Assembly: GCA_023935145.1 (NCBI GenBank)
Contig: CM043705.1
Span: 89,777,584-89,841,583, forward strand
Length of the DNA stretch: 64,000 bases
Reading direction: 5' to 3'
Source of the DNA: Bretschneidera sinensis
Lineage: Eukaryota > Streptophyta > Magnoliopsida > Brassicales > Akaniaceae
The notes under the pieces are model-generated. The model had not been told where the DNA came from. It made no database searches and was given only the letters and a program-made list of their open reading frames with translations. How positions within the stretch are numbered: the stretch's first letter is position 1; the number at the start of each line of letters is the position of its first letter. A program made the position numbers and the translations under genes. Below are positions 56,129 through 64,000 of this stretch, one piece after another.

Positions 56129-58169
56129 TTACATCACATAAGGATACACAATTGCACTCTTAGGTACCCAAAATTTCTTTGGTCTTCTGGGGTTAGTCCT
56201 AGAAAATACAGTTCCTTTAGGGACCCATACTTTCTTAACATTGAAAGGTGCTCTATATTTATAAACATGTTGATGATGCACAGTCCTAGGATAATAGTTA
56301 TTGAAATTTTTAGGATTTCTTAGTTGTGCATGTCTATAGTTCCTTGGATAAGTATTCCTATGATACATGTTTCTATCGTGAAGATTATGAACATGCATGT
56401 CATTTCTAAGAAATATATGATGATGATTTCTAGGATATGTACTTGCATTATTATGAACATGCATATTGTTTCTAGGATACACATTATGGTAATTCCTAGG
56501 ATGTGCATTTGTAGTGTGTAAGTTTTGAGTATACATATTATCTCTAGGATGCACATGATGGTTACTCCTAGGATGGGTATATACATTTCTTGAGTGTGCA
56601 TACATATATGCATGAGTATTTCTAGGATGCTTAATTCTTGTATATGCATTAGAATTAGCATTTTTAGACCTACTAGCATTCATTGAATGAGTGCTTTTAA
56701 CCTTGCTAATGGTCTTGGAAGTAGAGGCTTCATTCACACATGGTGCTTTCATGAATAAGGTCTCTTTTGATTTTTGCTTGCCTAATGGAGAATAACCTAA
56801 CCCGGATTTTTCTCCACTTAATCTTTGGCAAGACAACACTTCATCTAGCTTTTCTTTTCCAATCATAAGTCTTGATATAGTGCCATTCAATTATATTATT
56901 TTCTTATTTAAGTTTTTATTTTCATCTTTAAGAAAATCTTGAAAAGAATTATAAAGCAAGGAAGATAATTTTTCTTTTTCTTCCTTTAAGCCTTCCGTCT
57001 CTTTAGAAAGAGATGACACTTCCTTTTTGAGAATGGTGTTCCTAGAATCGAATTTCTTCAATTCTTCATGCATTTCATTTATGACCTCTATTAATTTTTC
57101 ACTACTACTAACAATGTTATTATTAGAAGGAGAATAATTTGATACCTCATTTTCGTCGTCGATTGCCATTAGACATAGGTTAGCAATCTCCTCGTATCCG
57201 ACCTCATTTTCTGAGGATTCTTCTTCTTCGTCATCACTCCAAGTGGTTGCAATCATAGCTTTCTTTTTTAAGTTCTTATATGGTTTGCTTGTCGCTGTAC
57301 AATCGGTCTTGATATGACCGGGCTTCTTGCAACCATAACACAAAAGCGGCTCCCTTTTTTAAGTGGGATCCTTTGTGTAAGGTTTCTTGCTCTTCTTCAA
57401 GAATTTGTGAAACCTCTTAGTTATTAGAGCCATCTCACCATCTTCTTCGCTGCTCTCCACTTCTTCTTTCATTTCTTCCTCTTTGTTGCTCGTAGAGGCT
57501 TTGAAGCAATCATCTTTTTCTTTTTCTCATCATCATTGACAACGGGATTCATTTCTTCCATCTCGTATGTCAATAGTGATCCGAGAAGTGTTTCGACATC
57601 AAGTTTGTCGAGATCTTTGGCCTCCATGATGGCTGTCTTCTTTGCTTTCCAAGTGGATGGCAAAGACCTTAAGATTTTCCTCGTTAGTTCAAATTCCTCA
57701 ATGTTCCTACCAAGAAGTTTTAAACCGTTAACAATAGTGGTGAAACGTGAGTGCATTTGAGAAATTGTTTCGTTAAGAGACATTTTGAAAGATACATACT
57801 CGGACACTAGCATATAGATTTTTGATTTTTAACTTCGCTAGTTCCTTCATATGTAACTTGCAATTTGTCTCAAATCTCCTTAGCCAAAACATAAGCAAAA
57901 ATTTTATTATATTAAGAAATATCTAAGGTGCAATGTAAAATACTTGTGGCTTTACTATTTAGAGACATTATTTTACAATCCTCTTCATTGAACTCAGTTT
58001 TGAGTTTAGGCATTGTATTATTGATTTTTCTAATAGTTATTTCCTTTATACGAATTCTAGGTCCTTCGACAAAGATTTTCATCCTATTTTTCCAATTGTT
58101 ATAGTTGGAGCCATTGAACAAGGGAGGCCTAGTATAGGAATGTCGTTCGGAATAGCTATTAGATGCCAT
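56129..58169 (-). pseudogene. Copia copy 2 gag and linker
   Basis: It starts MASNSYSERHSYTRPPLFNG at 58169 (SNYNNWKNRMKIF follows), typical of SIRE gag. Stops and a shift separate the UBN2-like part 57813-57469 (MSLNETISQMHSRFTTIVNG, LKLLGRNIEEFELTRKILRS, LPSTWKAKKTAIMEAKDLDK). 57343-56891 has the zinc knuckle CYGCKKPGHIKTDC and a coiled coil (LKKEVSSLSKETEGLKEEKE). 56890-56129 is a linker of about 25 repeated (Y/H)PRN-type units rich in His, Asn, Tyr and Arg. Only a few breaks are present, fewer than in copy 1. Confidence 0.87.
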
Positions 58170-58189
58170 CGGATCAACTCACAAAGAAC

Positions 58190-58775
58190 CTTAGCATCCA
58201 AAGAGGCGGCCACCATCGCCTTTAACGTCTTCTACTCTCAGTGCAGAAGGTGCAGCTTCTTGCATTTACCGGCACGATCTAGGCTTCAGCCGAGGGGGAA
58301 ATTGAAGCTCTTAGTGCTCTGCATGAAGAAGAATGACCTCTTCCACTTCTTTATGGAGGACGGCTGCTTCTTCAGCATGCTCTTCCTGGCCCTCGAGCTG
58401 ACCACTACCCACCCAGATTGCTCGTGCTTAGCTATCTGGAAGTGGGCTTTGAAAACACTAAGGTTCATAACACTGCTCACTTCCTGGCACACAGCAATGA
58501 AAGCCATGATCAGTCGCACTGAATTGCGCACCAGTTGGCTTAGTGCCCGAAGGGCATATTGCATAAGAATCTTGTATGTCATCCTCACCCTCTGGAGCTC
58601 CGCCTCCCTCACTACACTCGGCACGGAATTGGCCTCGAATGACCTTTCCTCCTTCTTCGTCGCCCTAACTTCGAGCAACTCGAACCCTCAAATCAAATCT
58701 CCCAAGCTGCTGATCAAGAACTCTGAACTCTCAACTCAACTCCAAGTGCTCTCAATGTTTCTTTCTCTCTAACTC
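58190..58775 (-). pseudogene. Gag-like fragment of a gypsy-type element
   Basis: The minus-strand frame 58678-58286 reads MLEVRATKKEERSFEANSVP, LQRVRMTYKILMQYALRALS, FKAHFQIAKHEQSGWVVVSS and PSSIKKWKRSFFFM. The last part matches the LPSS.KGWK..FFFV block of the plant transposon-like domain before gypsy gag. The fragment ends at about 58190, where the copia gag leader begins. The plus-strand frame over the same bases (58140-58772) has no known motif and is taken as a shadow. Confidence 0.55.
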
Positions 58776-59154
58776 CGAGTGCCCTCAAGATTTTTCTCTC
58801 TCAAAAAGCTCTGAAAAATGCAAGTGAGAAAAAGAGAAGAAGAAATAATCCTTGTATAAGGGTTGCAGCAACAGGAACGATGGACATTAATCACCTTCCA
58901 ACTAAAAAGATTTGACCCTTGATATCACCCAAGCATCGTTCACTCTCCCCAAAGTGCCAGCTATTATAAAGACACGACCCTTCCCATGCCTCAGACGCCG
59001 CAATATAAAAAGTAACTGCCACCCTAGTTAATGTACATTTAAAACTAAAGAAAGCCCATGGGCCCAAGGAAAGAGTTCATGGGCCCAAGAAAATGAAGCC
59101 CATGAGAAAAAAAGTCCAGAGAAGAATCCAGAGGAGAAATCTCCAAAGACTGAG
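58776..59154 (-). other. Leader or LTR-like sequence of the gag-like fragment
   Basis: Non-coding. On the minus strand it has GGGCCCATGGGCTTTC repeats and TTTATAATAGC and TTTTTATATTGC as possible TATA sites, followed by a TC-rich leader. No primer site was found. Confidence 0.4.
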
Positions 59155-59900
59155 TATGTGAGCTACTTGTCATATGCTCGGTTTAAAAGTCTCTAAGTCC
59201 GAGCGTATGTACTATTAACCAAACACTCGGCCAAAATCTCTAAAGACCGAGCATATAAGTTGCTTGTCCCATGCTCGGCCTAAAAGTCTCCAAGTCCGAG
59301 CGTATGCACCGCTAGTCACACGCTCGGGCCAAAATCTCAAAAGATCGAGCACGTAAGCTGCTTGTCACATGCTCAACCTAAAAGTCTCCAAGTCCGAGCA
59401 TATGCATTGCTTGTCACATGTTCGGCCTAAAAGTCTCCAAGTTCGAGCGTATGGACTGTTTGTCATACGCTCGGGCCAAAATCTCTAAGACCGAGCATGT
59501 GAGCTTCTCCCCACAAGCTCGACCAAGAACCTCTAAAATAGAGTATATAAGTTTCCCCCCACACACTCGGCCCTAAACCTCTAAGACCAAGTGTATGAGC
59601 TGCTCCCCACAAGCTCGATCCAGAACTTCCAAGACAGAGTATGTGAGCTTCCTCCTACATGTTTTGCCCAAAACCTCCAAAACCGAGTGTATAAGCCGCT
59701 CCCCACACGCTTGGCCCAAAACCTCCAAGACCGAGCATTTGAGTTGTTCCTCACATGTTCAGTCCAGAACCTCCAAAAATGAGTGTGTGAGCTGCTCCTC
59801 ACACGCTCGGCTCAAAGTCCCCAGGCACGAGCACGAAAGCTAGACTCGTTCCAAGATTCCTCAGTCTGAAGACGCGAACCATTCATTTTCCAATATCTCT
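59155..59900 (-). repeat. Tandem array related to arrays A and B
   Basis: About twelve units of 58-65 bp. On the minus strand CATACGCTCGGACTTGGAGA, then CTTTTAGGCCGAGC and (T)GACAAGCAG. The same core, CATACGCTCGGACTTTTGGA, is found on the plus strand at 1930-1950 and in arrays A and B. Orientation is thus opposite between the two loci. Confidence 0.8.
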
Positions 59901-59984
59901 AAGTACAAACGCTCGGCCACAGCACGAACATCACATCTTACTTCCTTGAGGCACACAAGTACCTGAGGAAGTGGAGGGCCTGTG

Positions 59985-60650
59985 ATATAGCCCACAATAC
60001 CCTTGTTTAATAAGACATCAACACGTGGGGTCTTGCATCACCAATAGGACACTGAAGCGTGTCCAGCCTCTGCAGTATGACCAAGCACACGTGGAATGGG
60101 CAAATCTTACTTGACAATTTTACGCCTTATAACTGAATTTTGTGATAATGTGGTTAGGATCTCAAGTTCTCTGTCTCTGAGATTCTTCACTATTTGGTAT
60201 AGTGGGTGATATGTATCCAACTGTTCAACTATTTCTCTTGCTGCATTTTATTGTTACCACCCTCTTGGATACATTTGTGAAATTATATGAACAAATCATA
60301 TAGCAACATTTGCAGACATAGATTGAATGGGATCTTCAAAGGAGAACAAATTCCATTGGATGAAACTTCAACAACCATGTCAGGAAGAGGATAAATGGAG
60401 TTTATTAATTTGGAATAAAATGAAGTATGGGATTTATTTTATTTGCAAATTCTATTAATTTTGATGGGTATAGTCGCAAGTTTATTAAATTTTACAATGA
60501 ACTCATTTACTAATGAATTCAAAAGTTTATTAGCTTTTCAAACATAAACAATTATGGAGTTGCAAATGATTTATTTTTTTTTTTTTGGTTTTCCAAACAT
60601 AAATGCTAGTATGGCCAGCAATTTAGATCATCTGTGGAATCTATCTTACT
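59985..60650. other. Spacer, no gene seen
   Basis: Mixed AT-rich sequence. TGTTGATGTCTTATTAAAC on the minus strand near 60015-60033 could be an old LTR start (cf. TGTTGATGCC at 1247 and 14083). Confidence 0.35.
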
Positions 60651-60659
60651 TTCTTGAGT

Positions 60660-61230
60660 TATGTCATTGGTTGGAGGGTTGTGTTGCCATTCATGTTTGT
60701 CTTGTCAATGACTGAGGTGATGTACATAGAACTTAACGAGGATGTGATGGTGGCCATATGGTTGGTTTGTTTAGTGATCACCACAGATCCAACTATGAGG
60801 TTTTATTTGAGAAAGTCTCTTTGGTTGAAGCTATGCGGATATGTTGGTTGTGTTGTAAGTAAAATCAAGTTCAATCATTTCTTAGATGACTTAATCAAAT
60901 TCTTCGTTGTTTGAAGGCCCCACTAGGCAGTTGGAAGGCCCCTACAGATAGGTGTTTAGATCTTTTGATACTTGAGAGACGTAATAGATGTTAATGTGTT
61001 GATCCTTGTGTTTGGATGTATCTTTGATCGCCTTTAATTTCGAGGTGACCAATGGCTGAAGGGTTGTGTTACCCTTAACGGTTGCCTTGTCAATGATTTA
61101 GATGTAGTATATGTTGGTTAGTGATGTGAGGATGGCCATATGGTTACATGGTTTGTTAAGTGATCTCCACTGTTTTGATATCTCATGGTGAGGTTCTGAC
61201 TTCTTACTAAGAAAGTCTCTTTGGTGGAGA
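60660..61230 (+). repeat. Diverged tandem duplication, spacing about 390 bp
   Basis: 60663-60830 and 61048-61225 share TTGGTTGGAGGGTTGTGTTG (variant TGGCTGAAGGGTTGTGTTAC), CTTGTCAATGA, GATGGTGGCCATATGGTT and GAGAAAGTCTCTTTGGT. The short ORF at 60654-60914 lies in the first copy and has no known motif. Confidence 0.65.
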
Positions 61231-61803
61231 GCTCTGTTCATAAGTTTTGCTCAATATCTGAGACCTCATGGGGCAGTTGGAGAGCAGCACAAAGAAGTTT
61301 CGAGATTGAAGATGTACTTTTGAATGTGTTGGTTAAAGTGAATATGGGTCAAAGCAAAGATGTGTGAAGTTGTGGCTCAAATTCTATATCAACTTGTTAA
61401 TGCGACTATAACTTGGTAAAATCCTGATCGGGAGTTTGAGAGTGGATCGGGAGTTTGGTCGACTGTTTCGAGAATTTGAGATCCAAGTCTCTCTTAGGGG
61501 TTTTGTAAGTGAGTAGAGTTTTACAAAGCTTCTAGTTAGTTTAACTATATTTTGGATTGGTTTGAGGGTTTTTTTGTTTCTTTTTTTTTTGTGTGTTTCC
61601 TTTTTAAGCTCATTTACATGTTATACGTATTATTTGGACATTTGCTTAAATTATAACTTAAATCATTAAAATTTAAAGTTTTTAAAACTTTTTAATTTGG
61701 TGATTTAAGTTGTATTTAGGTAATTCCCAAATAGGGGCATAAATACAAAGGGTTCAACTTAAGAGCTTTGTCTTAAAACAAGGTAAAAAAAGTATCACAT
61801 TTA

Positions 61804-61937
61804 CTAACATTTTGGTCTCATTTGATAGTAACGTAATTAGATTTGGTAATAAATTGTTATGTTTAGGGTAATACCCTAAATGTGATAATTTATGATCAAA
61901 TATGACAATTTTATTAGCAAATGTGATCAAAATACTA
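61804..61937. mobile_element. Hairpin MITE-like element
   Basis: Nearly the whole 134 bp is one imperfect palindrome. TTTGGTAATAAATTGTTATG and TTTAGGGTA on the left mirror TACCCTAAATGTGATAATTT and ATGATCAAATATGAC on the right. The outer arms (CATTTTGGTCTCATTTGATA, and the reverse of TTAGCAAATGTGATCAAAAT) also pair. Confidence 0.55.
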
Positions 61938-62255
61938 ATAAACTAGTTGCATTGTATGTACTATGCATGGGTTTGTTTATATTTTTAATGATAAAAATTT
62001 AAATATAAAATTGTGACAATTTTAATTTGGGGACGATAAAAAGTAATTATTATATATTGTGGCACTATATATAATTATGAAAATCTAATTATATTACTAC
62101 AGAATTTTAACTATTATATTATCATAACAATATAATAAAGAATAATTATTTTGTAATTTATTTATGTTGATTTAATTGTTTTGGGTTTTTTCTTAAAGAT
62201 AATTATTTTGAGTTTTGAAAAAGATATAAGAAGTAAAAATAAATTTTGTAGAACG

Positions 62256-62480
62256 GTTTAGGGTTTAGGGTTTAGGGTTTTAGGGTTTAGGGTTTAGGGT
62301 TTAGAGTTTAGGGTTTAGGGTTTAGGGTTTAGAGTTTAGGGTTTAGGGTTTAGGGTTACTATTAGGGTTTAGGGTTTACTATTAGGGTTATTATTAGGTT
62401 TTAAGGTTTACTATTAAGGTTTAGGGTTTAGGATTTACTGTAGCTTTAGGGTTTCGGGTACTGTAGATTTAGGGTTTGGG
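62256..62480 (+). repeat. Interstitial telomere-type array, block 1
   Basis: About 20 units of TTTAGGG, the plant telomere unit, with variants TTTTAGGG and TTTAGAG, grading into ACTATTAGGGTTTAGGGTTT. Confidence 0.9.
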
Positions 62481-62930
62481 TGGGCCTTGGGCTATGGGTG
62501 GGTCATGGGCCATGGGTGGGTCATGGGCTATGGGTGGGCCACACACCATAGGTAGACCACACACTATGGGTGGGAGGAAAATTTTTGGCCCAGGGAAAAG
62601 AAAAGAAAGGAAAAAAAAAGGAAAGAAAAAAGGAAAAGAAAAGGAAAAAAATGAAGAAAAAAAAACAGAAACGAAATGAACTGAAGGAAAAAAGGGAAAG
62701 GAAAAACGAAGGAATCCGTATGCTAAGTATAAGTTTTGGGCTAAGTATGTGGGTTGTACCCTTTGGGTTTAAAATTTTTAAGTTTTGCCCAAGTATGTGG
62801 GCTGTAGGTTTTGGGCTAAGTTTTTAAGTTTTGGTTAAGTTTTTTGAGTTAAGGCTTGTTTGGTTTTTTGGTTAAGTGTTGTTTGGTTTTGAATTAAAAG
62901 GCATTATTCAAATAATTCTTTTATTATAAT
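62480..62930 (+). repeat. TGGGCTATGGGTGGGCCATG block and A/G-rich tract, copy 1
   Basis: GGGTGGGCCTTGGGCTATGG and similar units (62478-62575) are followed by a purine tract of AAAAGAAAGG repeats (62590-62710). The block recurs at 63722-63900 after telomere-type block 2, so the module was duplicated together. Open frames through it are low-complexity and not genes. Confidence 0.8.
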
Positions 62931-63230
62931 CGTTCGTACATATTAATAGATATCCCTAACCCCTTAACCCTACACTCTAATCCTAACCCCCGTATAATCG
63001 TACGTACGTATTAATAGATATCCCTAATCCCTTAACCCTATAACCTAATCCTTATACCCCTATAGTCGTTCGTTCGTATTAATAGATATCCCTAACCCCT
63101 TAACCCTACAATCTAATCTTTACCCCCGTATAATCGTTCGTACGTATTAATAGATATCCCTAACCCTTTAACCCTATAACCTAATCCTTATACCCCTATA
63201 GTCGTTCGTACGTATTAATAGAATACCTTA
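62928..63230 (+). repeat. 64-bp tandem repeat with CCCTAACCCCTTAACCCTA
   Basis: Four to five units of ATAATCGTTCGTACGTATTA, ATAGATATCCCTAACCCCTT, AACCCTATAACCTAATCC, TTATACCCCT. The C-rich part resembles CCCTAAA on this strand, opposite to the flanking TTTAGGG blocks. Confidence 0.9.
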
Positions 63231-63269
63231 ACCCTAATAGTAACATTGAAACCCAAATAGTAACATTGA

Positions 63270-63725
63270 AACCCTAAATAGTATTTAGGGTTTCGATTTT
63301 ACTATTAGGGTTTAGGGTTTACTATTAGGGTTTCGATTTTACTATTAGGGTTTAGGGTTTACTATTAGGGTTTAGGTTTACTATTAGAGTTTCGAGATTT
63401 AGGGTTTCAAGATTTAGAGTTTTGAGATTTAGGGTTTCTAGATTTTACTATTAGGGTTTTGATTTTAGGGTTTAGAGTTTCAAGATTTAGGGTTTAGATT
63501 TTTTGGGTTTCGAGATTTAGGGTTTCGAGATTTTACTATTAGAGTTTAGGGTTTAGGGTTTAGGGTTTGGGGTTTGGGGTTTGGGCTTTGGGGTTTGGGG
63601 TTTGAGGTTTTGGGTTTAGGGTTTAGGGTTACTATTAGGTTTTAGGGTTTAGGGTTTATTTTACTTTAAGGTTGAGGGTTTACTATAGATTTAGGGTTTT
63701 GGGTACTGTATATTTAGGGTTTGGG
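63270..63725 (+). repeat. Interstitial telomere-type array, block 2
   Basis: Degenerate TTTAGGG, TTTCGAGATTTAGGG and GTTTGGG units with ACTATTAGGGTTT interspersions. More diverged than block 1. Confidence 0.9.
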
Positions 63726-64000
63726 TGGGCCTTGGGCTATGGGTGGGCCATGGGCTATGGGTAGGCCACACACCATGGGCAGACCACACACTGTGGGTGG
63801 GAGGAAAATTTTCGGCCCAGGGTAAAGAAAAGAAAGGAAAAAAAGGGAAGAAAAAAAAGGAAGGAAAAACGAAATGAAATCAAAGGAAAAAAAAGAACAT
63901 AATGGAAAAACAAAGGGAAAATTTGGCTAAGTATCAGCTTTGAGCTGTAAGAAATGGAGAGAAAATGTTTATGTTTTGGTGGGCTGTAGGGTTTTGGGCT
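63722..64000 (+). repeat. TGGGCTATGGGTGGGCCATG block, copy 2, to window end
   Basis: Repeats 62478-62710 (TTAGGGTTTGGGTGGGCCTT, GGGAGGAAAATTTTCGGCCC, A/G tract). The array runs off the right edge. Confidence 0.8.

Larger units (their letters stand above)
50447..58190 (-). mobile_element. SIRE-like Ty1/copia element, copy 2
   Basis: Minus-strand order is gag (58169-56891), His/Asn-rich linker (56890-56129), pre-integrase, integrase, RT and RNase H (56065-53640), motif island (53454-53261), env-like ORF (53049-52230), polypurine tract AGGGGGAG near 51765, and 3' LTR (about 51760-50447). The 5' LTR and primer site are not found: just upstream of the gag ATG at 58169 the sequence passes, at about 58190, into an unrelated gag-like fragment. 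The copy is better kept than copy 1 in gag but lacks the RT core. Confidence 0.85.

Noticed and set aside
58140..58772. A 210-codon plus-strand frame
   Set aside because: It overlaps the minus-strand gag-like fragment, which has a recognisable motif (PSSIKKWKRSFFF). The plus frame has none.
60654..60914. An 86-codon frame with hydrophobic stretches
   Set aside because: It lies in one half of a diverged duplication, the frame is not kept in the other half, and there is no known motif.
62476..62827. Frames rich in WAMGG and Lys/Glu runs
   Set aside because: They translate the TGGGCCATGGG repeat and the A/G tract. Low complexity, with no gene structure.

Overview
The window is nuclear DNA of a flowering plant, most likely a eudicot. 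Two split host genes with plant-type introns are recognisable. Nearly everything else is nested, decayed plant LTR retrotransposons, plus a LINE tail, MITE-like elements and arrays of the plant telomere-type unit TTTAGGG. I saw no bacterial operon, no CRISPR array, and no tRNA or rRNA gene.

Layout. (1) 590-828, minus strand: the first two coding exons of an RBBP5-like WD40 gene (COMPASS histone H3K4 methyltransferase subunit), running off the left edge. (2) 1247-14843: an LTR element bounded by ATACT target duplications, filled with short tandem arrays and split by a 9.2-kb Athila-type Ty3/gypsy element (1987-11167, target duplication CAAGG). That Athila element keeps gag, protease and an env-like ORF but has lost reverse transcriptase, RNase H and the integrase core. 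(3) 15369-15880: a 5'-truncated LINE. (4) 16685-39427: a plus-strand SIRE-like Ty1/copia element whose env-like ORF is split by a minus-strand chromovirus-like gypsy element (21644-37208). That gypsy element is in turn split by a minus-strand gag-only Athila-related element (26415-31609), giving a three-level nest with recoverable target duplications. (5) 39806-41565: a gag-only Ty1/copia remnant. (6) 42420-45960: a complete three-exon LigB/DODA-type extradiol dioxygenase gene. (7) 45961-50446: no gene, old LTR-like fragments. (8) 50447-58190: a second SIRE-like copia copy, minus strand. (9) 58190-59990: a gag-like fragment and a tandem array sharing its core motif with the 11-14 kb arrays. 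(10) 60000-64000: diverged duplications, a hairpin MITE-like element and interstitial telomere-type repeats.

The most interesting pattern: three retroelement families each carry a family-specific, quasi-palindromic short-motif island just upstream of the LTR TATA box, and a second island of the same motif inside the element. In the SIRE-like and Athila-like elements the internal island lies between pol and the env-like ORF. In the plus-strand SIRE copy it is followed by a good TATA box. In the two SIRE copies the motif differs between copies but matches within each copy. This suggests an LTR-type promoter module placed in front of the env-like gene, a hypothesis that transcript data could test.
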